Origin: CAYRKT01 sp964425005
GTDB taxonomy: Bacteria; Synergistota; Synergistia; CAYRKT01
Direction of reading: 5' to 3'
Assembly: GCA_964425005.1 (NCBI GenBank)
Contig: CAYRKT010000009.1
Location: forward strand, 1-37,642
Length of the DNA stretch: 37,642 nt
Program-made: the position numbers and the translations under genes
Shown here: piece after piece, positions 9,082 to 17,575 of the stretch
Numbering within the stretch: the stretch's first letter is position 1
Layout: the number at the start of each line of letters is the position of its first letter
Notes under the pieces: generated by a model
Seen by the model: the letters and a program-made list of their open reading frames with translations, nothing else
Database searches by the model: none
Told to the model about the DNA's origin: nothing

Positions 9082-9498
9082 GTGGTGATAAGGCCCATAT
9101 ACGGGGACACGGACGCCATGGGGGTGGTCTACTACGCCAACTACTTCCGGTGGTTCGAGGTGGGGCGAAACGAGCTCTGCAGGGCGATGGGCTATCCCTA
9201 CTCCCAGTGGGAGAGGGACGGCGTGACCTTGCCGGCGGTGGAGGCCAGCTGCAGGTACAAAAGCCCCGCTCGCTACGACGACCTGCTGGAGCTGGAGACC
9301 CGCCTGGAGGCGGTGGACGACTTCAGCGTGAGCTTCTCCTACGTCCTCAGGAACGCGGAGACGGGGAAGGTGCTGGCGGTAGGGAGGACGAAGCACGCCT
9401 TTTGCGGCAGGGATGGCAGGCTGATCAGAAGGCCCCCAAAGGTCTGGGAGGCGCTCTCCAAAGCCCTAGAAGAGGGGGATGATGGGGTTGGGGTTTGA
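9082..9498 (+). CDS. Acyl-CoA thioesterase, hotdog fold (YbgC / 4-hydroxybenzoyl-CoA thioesterase family)
   Basis: A 138-residue hotdog protein. The family signature GDTDAMGVVYYANYFRWFE lies at residues 8-26, with the catalytic Asp in DTDAMG. It hydrolyses an acyl-CoA thioester, and here aryl- or short-chain acyl-CoA is inferred from neighbouring iorAB and the ADP-forming synthetase. The start is uncertain. GTG at 9082 has no good ribosome-binding site. An in-frame ATA at 9067 sits directly after the xpt stop, 8 bases beyond a GGAGG, and would add five residues. The 3' end overlaps the iorA start by 20 bases. Confidence 0.9.
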   Translation: MVIRPIYGDTDAMGVVYYANYFRWFEVGRNELCRAMGYPYSQWERDGVTLPAVEASCRYKSPARYDDLLELETRLEAVDDFSVSFSYVLRNAETGKVLAVGRTKHAFCGRDGRLIRRPPKVWEALSKALEEGDDGVGV

Positions 9499-11347
9499 GG
9501 AGGTAAGGTTTCTCCTGGGAAACGAGGCCATAGGGAGGGCCCTGGTGGAGGCGGGCTGCGAGGTGGCCTGTGCCTACCCGGGCACGCCCTCCTCGGAGAT
9601 AATCCCCTCCGTCGAGGCCTTCGCGGAGGAGCTCGGGACCAAGACGGAGGTGGAGTGGTCGGTCAACGAGAAGGTGGCCTTCGAGGTGGCGCTGGGAGCC
9701 GCCATGAGCGGAAAGCGCTCCGCCACCGCCATGAAGCACGTGGGTCTCAACGTGGCGGCGGATCCCCTGATGTCGGCGGCCCAGTTCGAGCTCTCCGGTG
9801 GGATGATAGTGGTGGCCGCCGACGATCCCGGGCACCACAGCTCCCAGAACGAGCAGGACAGCCGCTTCTTCGCCATGTTCGCCAAGGTACCCTGCTTCGA
9901 CCCCTGCTCCGCCCAGGAGGCCATGGAGATGGTCTTCCACGCCTACGAGCTCTCGGAGCGTCACAGGACGATGGTGGTGCTCAGGCCCACCATAAGGGTC
10001 TGCCACGCCCGTCAGAGCGTAAGGGTGGGAGCTCCGAGGGGCTTTCGCAGGGAAGCCCACTTCGAGAAGGACCCCTCCAGGTGGGTCTGCGTGCCGGCCC
10101 ACGTGGGGAGGATGCAGAGGAACCTCAACCAGCGCATCAGGGCCATAAGGGAGGAGTTCGAGGGCTCCCCCTTCAACCTGGAGCGCAGGGCGAGGAGGGA
10201 CGAGGGGCTCGGGATAATAGCGTCGGGCATATGCTTCTCCAACGTGATGGACCTGATAGAGCTGAACGGGTGGGACAACGTCTCCGTGCTCAAGATAGGC
10301 ACCCCCTATCCTCTGCCCCAGAGGCTGGTGGAGGACTTCGTCTCCAGGCACAGGAAGGTGCTGGTGCTGGAGGAGACCTACCCGGTGGTGGAGCTACAGC
10401 TGCTTGAGCGCAAGAGGGTGATGGGCAGGTGGAACGGGTTCGTGCCCGAGCAGGACGAGCTCACCCCGGAGGTGTTGGAGGCCATAGTGTGCGAGGCCTT
10501 CTCCTTGAGGCCGAGCGGTTCCAGGGAGAGCGCCTCCCTCAGGAGGGCGGTGGAGGAGCTCGGGATAAAGCCCAGGAGGCCCGTCTTCTGCCCGGGCTGC
10601 CCCCACAGGGCCACCATGTACGCCATCAAGAGGGCCTTCCCCAGGGGGGTATACCCCTCCGACATAGGCTGTTACAGCCTGGGGATAAACCAGAAGGCCG
10701 TGGACTCCATAGTCTGCATGGGGGCCTCCTCCACCGTACCCTCGGGGATCTTCCTGGCCCACCAGGTGGACGGCAAGGAGATACCCATAATAGCCACGGT
10801 GGGGGACTCCACCTTCTTCCACATGGGGATACCCGGGCTCATAAACGCCGTCTACAACCGACACCCCTACGTGCTGGTGGTGATGGACAACTCCACCACC
10901 GCCATGACGGGAAATCAGCCCACCCCCGCCAGCGGCGTTAAGCCCAGGGGTAAACAAGGGGGGTGCGTCTCCCTCGAGGCGGTCATATCCGGCATAGGGG
11001 TGGCCCACCTGGAGGTGGTGGACGCCTACGACGTGAGGGGGACCATGAGGGCCCTGAAGGAGGCCCACGAGAGGGCCAGGGAGAAGGGGCTTCCGGCGGT
11101 GGTCATATCCAGGCACCCCTGCATGTTGATACTGCGCAGGGAGGACAGGAGAGAGCTCCCCGTGCGGGTGGACCAGGACAGGTGCGTGGGCTGCAGGAAC
11201 TGCGTGGACGCCTTCTACTGTCCGGGCATAGCCTTCGACGAGGCCAGGAGGAAGGCCTACGTGGACGAGCGCTTCTGCGTGAGCTGTGGGGTCTGCGAGG
11301 CGGTATGCCCGGCCGGGGCCATCCAGGTGGAGAGGGGGGAGGCCTAG
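9479..11347 (+). CDS. iorA: Indolepyruvate:ferredoxin oxidoreductase, alpha subunit
   Basis: A 622-residue protein. An N-terminal pyruvate-ferredoxin-oxidoreductase core begins ALVEAGCEVACAYPGTPSSE. A thiamine-diphosphate domain carries GDS at 442-444 and the downstream NSTTAMTGNQP. The C-terminus binds two [4Fe-4S] clusters, with Cys motifs starting at Cys569 (CVGCRNC) and Cys600 (CVSCGVC). With IorB it oxidatively decarboxylates aryl pyruvates from Trp, Phe and Tyr transamination to arylacetyl-CoA, CO2 and reduced ferredoxin. The start is ATG 9479 (or 9482), overlapping the thioesterase gene; GGGGG precedes it. iorB follows with no gap. Length and domain order are normal. Confidence 0.96.
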   Translation: MMGLGFEEVRFLLGNEAIGRALVEAGCEVACAYPGTPSSEIIPSVEAFAEELGTKTEVEWSVNEKVAFEVALGAAMSGKRSATAMKHVGLNVAADPLMSAAQFELSGGMIVVAADDPGHHSSQNEQDSRFFAMFAKVPCFDPCSAQEAMEMVFHAYELSERHRTMVVLRPTIRVCHARQSVRVGAPRGFRREAHFEKDPSRWVCVPAHVGRMQRNLNQRIRAIREEFEGSPFNLERRARRDEGLGIIASGICFSNVMDLIELNGWDNVSVLKIGTPYPLPQRLVEDFVSRHRKVLVLEETYPVVELQLLERKRVMGRWNGFVPEQDELTPEVLEAIVCEAFSLRPSGSRESASLRRAVEELGIKPRRPVFCPGCPHRATMYAIKRAFPRGVYPSDIGCYSLGINQKAVDSIVCMGASSTVPSGIFLAHQVDGKEIPIIATVGDSTFFHMGIPGLINAVYNRHPYVLVVMDNSTTAMTGNQPTPASGVKPRGKQGGCVSLEAVISGIGVAHLEVVDAYDVRGTMRALKEAHERAREKGLPAVVISRHPCMLILRREDRRELPVRVDQDRCVGCRNCVDAFYCPGIAFDEARRKAYVDERFCVSCGVCEAVCPAGAIQVERGEA

Positions 11348-11896
11348 ATGCAGCTCGTGATAGTGGGCATAGGCGGTCAGGGGATACTCTTCGCCTCCCG
11401 GGTTATAGGCGATCTGTCCATAAGGAAAGGGCTCCCGATAATAGGCTCAGAGGTCCACGGCATGGCCCAGAGGGGGGGGAGCGTCATCTCCCACGTCAAG
11501 GTAGGGCCCTACAGCGGCCCCCTGGTGCTGAAGGGGGAAGCCGACCTGCTCCTGGCCTTCGACCAGGACGAGGCCATAAGGAACATGGACTACCTTAGAA
11601 GGGGCGGGACCTCCCTCGTCAACGTGCACGACCCCTCCAGGCTCGCCAACGAGCACCTCAGCTCCTTCGTCGCCGAGAGGGGGCTGGACCTGAGGACCAT
11701 ATGGGGGTACAAGCTCCTGAAGGAGGAGCTCCGCCTCCCCTTCGGGTACCTGAACGCCCTGATGCTGGGGAAGCTGGCCTCCCTGGGGCTTGAGCCCTTC
11801 GACGAGGAGGGGATGAGGGAGTCCCTCAAGAGGGTAAGCCCTCCAAAGCACCTGGAGGCAAACCTCAAGGCCTTCGAGCTGGGGCTCAGGAGCTGA
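11348..11896 (+). CDS. iorB: Indolepyruvate:ferredoxin oxidoreductase, beta subunit
   Basis: A 182-residue gamma-type subunit starting with ATG directly after the iorA stop. The family motifs VGIGGQGILFASRVIG near the N-terminus and GSEVHGMAQRGGSV (about 35-48) are clear. It forms the heteromeric oxidoreductase with IorA and helps bind CoA and thiamine diphosphate. It is the last gene of the plus-strand series; a strong hairpin follows 9 bases after the stop. Confidence 0.95.
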   Translation: MQLVIVGIGGQGILFASRVIGDLSIRKGLPIIGSEVHGMAQRGGSVISHVKVGPYSGPLVLKGEADLLLAFDQDEAIRNMDYLRRGGTSLVNVHDPSRLANEHLSSFVAERGLDLRTIWGYKLLKEELRLPFGYLNALMLGKLASLGLEPFDEEGMRESLKRVSPPKHLEANLKAFELGLRS

Positions 11897-11904
11897 CCTC
11901 GAAA

Positions 11905-11935
11905 GCCTGGGGCCACCGGATGGGTGGCCCCAGGC
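11905..11935. terminator. Hairpin between convergent iorB and phosphoglycerate mutase genes
   Basis: A perfect 13-bp inverted repeat (GCCTGGGGCCACC and its complement) encloses a 5-base loop. It lies between the iorB stop (11894-11896) and the minus-strand stop at 11940. Neither side has a long T-run; the minus strand continues as CTTTCG. It is therefore a likely bidirectional transcription end or mRNA 3' stabiliser rather than a textbook intrinsic terminator. Confidence 0.7.
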
Positions 11936-11939
11936 CGAA

Positions 11940-13151
11940 TCAGGCGCCGAACTTGGAAAGCCTTCCCGCGCAGGAGAGCATTAGCCCCATGAGGTCCTTG
12001 GCGTAGAAGAAGCCCAGGGAGCCCCCCATGCAGCTCCTCTCCCCGAAGCTTCTGGCGGTGGGCCTGGCGTAGGGGGAGAAGAGCAACAGCGGGACGGGGT
12101 GCCAGGAGTGGGACCTCATGAGGGATGGGGTCGAGTGGTCGCCGGTGATGGCGAGGACCTGGGGGTTCAGGGAGAGGATCCTGGGGATGTGCAGGTCCAC
12201 CTCCTCTATGACCCTGACCTTGGCCTCGAAGTCCCCGTCCTCGCCCCTGGAGTCGGTGTACTTGACGTGGAGGAAGAAGTAGTCGTAGCTGTCGTAGAGC
12301 CTGGAGAGCTCCTCCACCGCATGGGACAGGTCCCTCAAGCCCTCCACCACGTCCATCCCCACCAGCCTGGCGAGCCCCTTGTACATGGGGTACACCGCCA
12401 GGGCACAGGCCCTTATCCCGTAAAGCTCCTCCAGGCTCCTGATGTCTGGTGGGAGGGCAAAGCCCCTGACCAGACAGCCGTTGGCCCTGGGGTGAGATCC
12501 TAAGACCTCCCTGACCCTCCTTATGAGGGCGTTAGCGGCCCTGGCGGTCCTGGCCGAGGCCCCATCGGACTCGTCCTCGGCCCTGGCCCAGGTCATCCTC
12601 TCCCCCTCGCGGCCCGGGTCAGCGTCCGAAACCCTCTCCCCCAGCTCCCCACCCGAGAAGACCACCACGAATCGGTGTTCCTTGCCGGGATAGAACCTGA
12701 CCTTGACCCCCTCGACCTCCTCGATCTCGCGGGAGAGCAGCTCCACCAGCCCCCTGGACTCCTCGGTGGAGATCCTGCCGGCCCGCCTGTCGACCACCAC
12801 CTCCCCGTCGAAGGTGGCGAAGTTAGCCCTGGCCGCCACCTCCCCGGGGAGCACCGAGGCCCCTATCCCCAGGGCCTCGAGGATCCCCCTCCCTATCTGG
12901 TGCTCCAGGGGATCGTACCCGAAGAGGGCGAGGTGCCCGGGACCGCTCCCCGGGGTTATCCCCACGCCCACCACGTGCATCATCCCCAGGTCTGACCTCG
13001 CGGCCAGCTCGTCCATGTGGGGCTTGCTGGCCCTCTCCAGCTCGGTAAGCCCCTCTGGTCCGGGAAGACCCCCCACCCCATCCATCACCAGGAGGATCAT
13101 CTTGCCCCCCCTGGGCTCGCAGAGCTTCGATATCAGCTCCTCTCTCCTCAA
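11940..13151 (-). CDS. apgM: Cofactor-independent phosphoglycerate mutase, archaeal (ApgM) type
   Basis: A 403-residue alkaline-phosphatase-superfamily protein. The N-terminal metal motif MILLVMDGVGG (about 18-28), GSGPGHLALFGYDPLEHQIGRG and the late ITGDHSTPSLMRSHSWHPVP are the ApgM signatures. It interconverts 3- and 2-phosphoglycerate in glycolysis and gluconeogenesis. The start is TTG at 13151, preceded by a near-perfect GGGAGGTGAT site. It lies 7 bases beyond the stop of the rlmB-like gene, so the two form an operon. ApgM occurs in archaea and scattered bacteria; it is about 100 residues shorter than the classical GpmI. Confidence 0.93.
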   Translation of the reverse strand: MRREELISKLCEPRGGKMILLVMDGVGGLPGPEGLTELERASKPHMDELAARSDLGMMHVVGVGITPGSGPGHLALFGYDPLEHQIGRGILEALGIGASVLPGEVAARANFATFDGEVVVDRRAGRISTEESRGLVELLSREIEEVEGVKVRFYPGKEHRFVVVFSGGELGERVSDADPGREGERMTWARAEDESDGASARTARAANALIRRVREVLGSHPRANGCLVRGFALPPDIRSLEELYGIRACALAVYPMYKGLARLVGMDVVEGLRDLSHAVEELSRLYDSYDYFFLHVKYTDSRGEDGDFEAKVRVIEEVDLHIPRILSLNPQVLAITGDHSTPSLMRSHSWHPVPLLLFSPYARPTARSFGERSCMGGSLGFFYAKDLMGLMLSCAGRLSKFGA

Positions 13152-13158
13152 GCTAAAA

Positions 13159-13920
13159 TCACCTCCCGTGAAGCTTGTGCCACTCGTAGAAGGCCAGCGC
13201 GGCCGCCACCGAGGCGTTCAGGGAGCTCACCGATCCCACTGCGGAGATGGGTATCCTTATCAGGCCGTCGCAGGCCCTCCTCAGGCTCCTCGATATCCCC
13301 CTCCCCTCGGACCCGACCACGAAGGCACACCTGGGGGGTAGCTCGAAGGAGCCCAGGACCAGCTCCCCCTCCAGCTCAAGCCCGTAGACCCAGAGGGAGG
13401 GGACCGAGGACTTGAGCGCCTCCACCAGCGAGAGCAAGCTACCCACCCTCACCACCTCCAGGTGGGCCAGGGCCCCAGCGCTGGCCCTGAGGGCGGAAGG
13501 GGTTATGGGAGAACCCCTCCTGGAGGGCATCGCCAGGGCGAAACCCCCGAAGGCGAGCAGGCTTCTCCCCACAGCCCCGAGGTTCTGGGGGTCCTCCAGG
13601 TGATCCAGGATCGCCAAAAGAGCCCTCTCCCTCTCCGACAGGGCCTCGACGAGCCAGGCGAGGTCCCTGAAACCCCAGGGTAAGACCAGGGCCACCACGC
13701 CCTGGTGGTGATCCTCCCCCCTGCGCTCGAACTGGGCGAAGAAGGACCTTTCCGCGCGCACCAGGGGGACCGAGGACTCCCTGCAGAGGCGCCTCAGCTC
13801 CTCGAAGGCCCTGCCCTCGACCTCCCTCCCCACCCAGACCTTCTGGACCGAAAGAGGCCGAGACCTCAAGACCTCCAGCACAGCGTTCCTGCCGAAGACG
13901 TAGAAGGACTCCCCCTCCAT
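13159..13920 (-). CDS. rlmB: TrmH-family rRNA 2'-O-methyltransferase (RlmB-like)
   Basis: A 253-residue SpoU-family methylase. An N-terminal substrate-binding domain (FGRNAVLEVL onwards) precedes the knotted SAM-binding domain. The SPOUT motifs are LDHLEDPQNLGAVGRSL, VVGSEGRGISR and IPISAVGSVSSLNASVAAA. The family methylates 23S rRNA G2251 (RlmB) or related sites; RlmB is the best fit. The ATG at 13918-13920 has no upstream ribosome-binding site, and a TATCAT -10-like box ends 8 bases before it, so the mRNA may be leaderless. Confidence 0.9.
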   Translation of the reverse strand: MEGESFYVFGRNAVLEVLRSRPLSVQKVWVGREVEGRAFEELRRLCRESSVPLVRAERSFFAQFERRGEDHHQGVVALVLPWGFRDLAWLVEALSERERALLAILDHLEDPQNLGAVGRSLLAFGGFALAMPSRRGSPITPSALRASAGALAHLEVVRVGSLLSLVEALKSSVPSLWVYGLELEGELVLGSFELPPRCAFVVGSEGRGISRSLRRACDGLIRIPISAVGSVSSLNASVAAALAFYEWHKLHGR

Positions 13921-13927
13921 GCCAGAT

Positions 13928-13956
13928 ATGATAAGCCCAAAAGGAGGAGGACAAAA
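13928..13956 (-). promoter_or_regulatory. Candidate promoter for rlmB-apgM
   Basis: On the minus strand a TATCAT box occupies 13933-13928. A weak TTTTGT (17-base spacing) or TTGTCC (15-base spacing) lies upstream at 13956-13949. The predicted start point falls on or next to the ATG. Confidence 0.4.
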
Positions 13957-14035
13957 GGGGACAGGGAGCCACGCGCGGGATCATCCCCAAAGGCCAGATT
14001 TTTAAAAACTAGCTTAACACAAACAAAAAGCTCTG

Positions 14036-14064
14036 TTTACAAAAAACAAATTTGGTGCTAGAGT
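14036..14064 (+). promoter_or_regulatory. Candidate sigma-70-type promoter for the diguanylate cyclase gene
   Basis: TTTACA at 14036-14041 and TAGAGT at 14059-14064 are separated by 17 bases. They lie in an unusually AT-rich stretch (14000-14057) between two divergent genes. Confidence 0.5.
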
Positions 14065-14126
14065 CATAAGGGACGATTTCGTCTCCCCTTGATCCGATGG
14101 GCCAGCTAGCCGCGGAGGTGGGAGAT

Positions 14127-16073
14127 TTGTTTGGGGTCTCGCCTCTCTCCTTTTTCCTGTCCGCGCTGACGGCGGTCCTGTTCCTGTCGGCCGGACTCAG
14201 GTCCAGGCGGCTTTTGGCCGACATAGGCGAGTCTCGATTCGGCCTCCTGGTTCTGGTCTCCTGCGCGGCCCTGGCCGCGAAGGAGCTGTCCAGCCTGCTC
14301 CAGCTCGGCCAGCTCGGGGACGCTTTCGCCTTAGCGGTTTTGGCCTCTTTGGGCCTGCTGGCCCTGCGCCTCCTCAGGATGCGGCCCCTCTTCAGGCTGA
14401 TGGGGGTCATGATCGAGAGGGAACTGAGGGACAGCCCGACGGCGATGGCGCTTCTGGGGGAGGACGGATCGGTGCTCTTCGCCAACGGGGTCGCCAGGTC
14501 GCTCCTGGGCTTGGAGCCCGGCGGGAGGGTCCCCGAGGGCTTCGGCGAAGATCTACTGTGGAGCTTGGAGATGGCGAGGGGGGGTACATCGATGCCTCCC
14601 CTCGAGCTTTGCGGGAGGGGCGAGGCCTCGAAAGTCAGGTTCAAGGTCAGGCTCCTTCCCGCCTCAGACGCGGACCGCAGGGGCGTCCTCCTGATCGGGG
14701 AGGACGTGAGCGCGGAGGCGGAGATGATCAGGAGGGTGGCCTCCGAGAGGGACAGATTCGAAAGGTACTTCCAGCTGAGCCAGACCCTCAACCTCATAAT
14801 AGGCCCTCACCTCAGGATCAAGGCCGCAAACGAGAGGCTCTGTGAGCTGCTGGGAGCCACCCCATCCGAGCTTAAGGGTAAGCGCTGGACGGAGCTCCTG
14901 CCCCCCGGCAGGCGAGGTGACTACATGGAGGCCTTGAGGAGCGCCTTTAAGACTAACTCCGACAGCTTCGACTCCCTGACTCTCCCCCTCTCTACCCCCC
15001 GGGGGGAGCGGCTGGTGAGGTGGAAGGTGGGGCTCATAAGGGGTGGCGACGGGAGGCCCGTGGAGTTCATCGCCTCGGGGCTCGACGTCACGGAGGAGGC
15101 CTTGAAGCAGAGGAGGCTCGAGCTCTACCAGAGGGTCTACTCCGGCCTGGTGGAGGCCAGCAAAAGCGTCCTGAAGTCCGACTTCACGCCGCTGGTCCTG
15201 GAGCGTTTCCTCAAGGGGCTTTGCTGCGACCTGGAGGAGGTATCCTGGTGCGGCTTCCTGTTGAGAGAGGACCATCGCCTATACCTGCGGCAGGCGTGGA
15301 GCTCCTCGCCCACCCTCAGGGAGGGGCTCTTCCTCTACGAGGAGGAGATCCCGAAGGAGCACACCCTGGTGGAGGAGGGGGAAGAGGGGCTCGGAAGGTT
15401 GCTGAAGGAGCTCCCCCCGCCGGGGGGGAAGGCGCTGGTGATCCCCATAAGGGCCGAGGAGAGGACCATAGCCGCGCTGATCGCCAAGGGGAGGATGGAG
15501 GCGAGCGCAGACCTCATGGCCATCGCCGGGCTCATAGAGGAGCACCTGGAGCTCCTCTACGTCAAGGCGTCCAGGGAGAAGGAGATCAGGAGACTGGCCA
15601 CCTTCGACCACCTCACCGGCCTGCTCAACCGGAGGAGCCTGGAGGAGATGGCATCCAGGAAGATCAAGGAGGCCCTGGCCTCCGGGAGGAGTTTGTCCTT
15701 GGCCTACTTCGACCTGGACGGGTTCAAGAGGGTGAACGACGAGCTGGGCCACGAGGCGGGCGACGAGATCTTGAGGCTCGTCGCGTCGACGCTCAGGGAG
15801 AACTGTCGCGAGGGGGACTTCCTGGCCAGGATGGGAGGGGACGAGTTCGTCCTCCTGATGCCGGGATCCAGCATGAACGAGGCCCACAAAGTGGCATCCC
15901 GCCTGCAAAGGGCCCTGGAGAACGCCTCCTTCCCCGTGGGTGGGCTCAACGTGAGGCTCTCCATGAGCTTCGGGCTCGCCTCCCTCCCGGAGGACGGGGG
16001 GAGCTTCGAGGACCTGGTGGCCAGGGCCGACCTCCGGATGCTCAGGAACAAGAAGCGCAGGCGAGGGGCGTGA
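14127..16073 (+). CDS. Membrane-bound PAS/GAF diguanylate cyclase (GGDEF)
   Basis: I place the start at TTG 14127, because GGAGG at 14114-14118 lies 8 bases before it. An in-frame ATG at 14097 would add ten residues but lacks a ribosome-binding site. The 648-residue protein has about three hydrophobic helices in the first 85 residues. Two PAS-like domains (about 95-200 and 215-330), a GAF-like region (about 345-480) and a C-terminal GGDEF domain follow. GGDEF is intact at 570-574, and an RxxD inhibitory site (REGD, 561-564) lies exactly five residues before it. It should make c-di-GMP with product inhibition. The HD-GYP protein at 5376-7385 would be its degradative counterpart. Confidence 0.93.
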   Translation: MFGVSPLSFFLSALTAVLFLSAGLRSRRLLADIGESRFGLLVLVSCAALAAKELSSLLQLGQLGDAFALAVLASLGLLALRLLRMRPLFRLMGVMIERELRDSPTAMALLGEDGSVLFANGVARSLLGLEPGGRVPEGFGEDLLWSLEMARGGTSMPPLELCGRGEASKVRFKVRLLPASDADRRGVLLIGEDVSAEAEMIRRVASERDRFERYFQLSQTLNLIIGPHLRIKAANERLCELLGATPSELKGKRWTELLPPGRRGDYMEALRSAFKTNSDSFDSLTLPLSTPRGERLVRWKVGLIRGGDGRPVEFIASGLDVTEEALKQRRLELYQRVYSGLVEASKSVLKSDFTPLVLERFLKGLCCDLEEVSWCGFLLREDHRLYLRQAWSSSPTLREGLFLYEEEIPKEHTLVEEGEEGLGRLLKELPPPGGKALVIPIRAEERTIAALIAKGRMEASADLMAIAGLIEEHLELLYVKASREKEIRRLATFDHLTGLLNRRSLEEMASRKIKEALASGRSLSLAYFDLDGFKRVNDELGHEAGDEILRLVASTLRENCREGDFLARMGGDEFVLLMPGSSMNEAHKVASRLQRALENASFPVGGLNVRLSMSFGLASLPEDGGSFEDLVARADLRMLRNKKRRRGA

Positions 16074-16112
16074 GGGCTCCACGGAGGGTGCGATCGACGG
16101 GCCTTTTAGGTA

Positions 16113-16118
16113 TATAAT
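16113..16118 (+). promoter_or_regulatory. -10 element for the DJ-1/PfpI gene
   Basis: A consensus TATAAT lies 36 bases upstream of the ATG at 16154. The region just after it is AT-rich. No convincing -35 hexamer is visible at the normal spacing. Confidence 0.45.
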
Positions 16119-16153
16119 CTTCAAGCAGATAAATTATAAAACTAAAGGAGGGG

Positions 16154-16750
16154 ATGGGCGTGTCGTGCAAGGTGTTGATGCTGGTGGGGGACTACGTGGA
16201 GGACTACGAGGCGATGGTCCCCTTCCAGATGCTGCTCATGTTGGGGCACGAGGTTCACGCGGTCTGCCCGGGCAAGAAGAGGGGGGAAGTGGTGAGGACG
16301 GCCGTGCACGACTTCGAGGGGGACCAGACCTACTCCGAGAAGCGGGGGCATAACTTCCACATCAACTACGACTTCGACGCCGTGAGGGAGGAGGACTACG
16401 CCGGTCTGGTGATCCCGGGAGGGAGGGCTCCCGAGTACATCAGGCTCAACCCCAGGGTGATAGAGATAGTCAAAAACTTCTACAGGGCCCGAAAGCCCAT
16501 AGCCGCCATATGCCACGGCCCGCAGGTCCTGGTGGCCGCCGACGTGGTGAGGGGGCACAGGGTGATAGCCTATCCGGCCCTCAAGCCCGACGTGGAGATG
16601 GCCGGGGGCACCTACGTCCCGCCCAACGAGACCTTCACCAACGCCCTGGTGGACGGGAACCTGGTGACCGCCGCCGCCTGGCCGGCCCACCCCGAGTGGA
16701 TGAGGAAGTTCGTGGAGCTCCTGGGCACCAGGGTGGAGCACGAGCGCTAG
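16154..16750 (+). CDS. DJ-1/PfpI family protein (class I glutamine amidotransferase-like)
   Basis: A 198-residue protein starting with ATG behind AAAGGAGGGG. The nucleophile elbow AAICHGPQ places the reactive cysteine at Cys120, with IPGGRAPEYIR upstream supplying the oxyanion-hole region. Family members include PfpI proteases, deglycase/glyoxalase-like enzymes and stress chaperones; the activity here cannot be told from sequence. It is longer than PfpI (about 166 residues) because of an insertion around residues 35-70. Its TAG stop shares a CTAG with the stop of the convergent cbiO. Confidence 0.9.
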   Translation: MGVSCKVLMLVGDYVEDYEAMVPFQMLLMLGHEVHAVCPGKKRGEVVRTAVHDFEGDQTYSEKRGHNFHINYDFDAVREEDYAGLVIPGGRAPEYIRLNPRVIEIVKNFYRARKPIAAICHGPQVLVAADVVRGHRVIAYPALKPDVEMAGGTYVPPNETFTNALVDGNLVTAAAWPAHPEWMRKFVELLGTRVEHER

Positions 16751-17574
16751 AGGCCGAGGCTCCTCCTGAAGGAGAGGACGTCCCTGGGAGGGGGGCCATC
16801 GGCCAGACCCCTCTCCCTCAAAGCCGTCCAGCACTCCAGGAGGATGGGCCTCCTGAGGGATCCGGCCCTGAGGAGCTCCTCGGAGGAGAAGACCGCCTCA
16901 GGATCCCCCGAGGCCATCGCCCTGCCCTCGCAGAATATCACCACCTCGTCGGCCCAGGAGTAGGCCAGGTCCACGTCGTGGGTGGACATGATCACCTCGC
17001 AGCCGGCGGAGCGAAGCTCCTCCACCTTCTCCAGCAGCACCTCCACGTGGGCGGGGTCCAGGTTGGCGGTGGGCTCGTCGAGCACCAGCACCTCCGGCTC
17101 CATGGCCAGGACCCCGGCGAGCGCCACCAGCTTCTTCTGACCGAAGCTCAGGAAGTGAAGCGGCCGATCTGCCAGCTCCTCTATGCCCAGGGAGGAAAGA
17201 GCCCTCTGGACCCTCCTTTCCACCTCGGGCCCGGGAAGCCCCAGGTTCATGGGGCCGAAGGAGACGTCCTCGAAGACGGTGCCGGCGAAGACCTGGACGT
17301 CAGGGTCCTGGAACAGGAAACCCACGGCGCTTCGAAGCTCCCGCAGGGACCTCCTGTCGTAGGAGATCTGTCGACCCTTGAAGTAGACCGCCCCACGGGT
17401 GGGCCTCAGGACGCCGTTCAGGTGCAAGAGCAACGTGGTCTTGCCAGAGCCGTTGGGCCCTATGACGACGGTCTTGGCCCCCCGCCGAAGCGAGAGGTCC
17501 ACGCCCTTTAGCACCTCCTCGCCGCGGGAGTAGCCGAAGCGAAGCCCCTTGAGCTCGAAGAGGGACAAGCCCAC
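16747..17574 (-). CDS. cbiO: Cobalt ECF transporter ATPase
   Basis: A 275-residue ABC ATPase. Walker A GPNGSGKT lies at 39-46 (Lys45). The LSFGQKKLVALAGVLAM signature is typical of CbiO/EcfA, and Walker B VLVLDEPTANLD carries Asp166-Glu167. A Q-loop, LFQDPDVQVF, is present. It energises cobalt uptake together with CbiQ, CbiN and CbiM encoded just upstream in the same transcript (cbiM-cbiN-cbiQ-cbiO). One base separates it from cbiQ. It is the only ATPase of the cluster, consistent with a homodimer. Confidence 0.95.
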   Translation of the reverse strand: MGLSLFELKGLRFGYSRGEEVLKGVDLSLRRGAKTVVIGPNGSGKTTLLLHLNGVLRPTRGAVYFKGRQISYDRRSLRELRSAVGFLFQDPDVQVFAGTVFEDVSFGPMNLGLPGPEVERRVQRALSSLGIEELADRPLHFLSFGQKKLVALAGVLAMEPEVLVLDEPTANLDPAHVEVLLEKVEELRSAGCEVIMSTHDVDLAYSWADEVVIFCEGRAMASGDPEAVFSSEELLRAGSLRRPILLECWTALRERGLADGPPPRDVLSFRRSLGL

Positions 17575-17575
17575 C

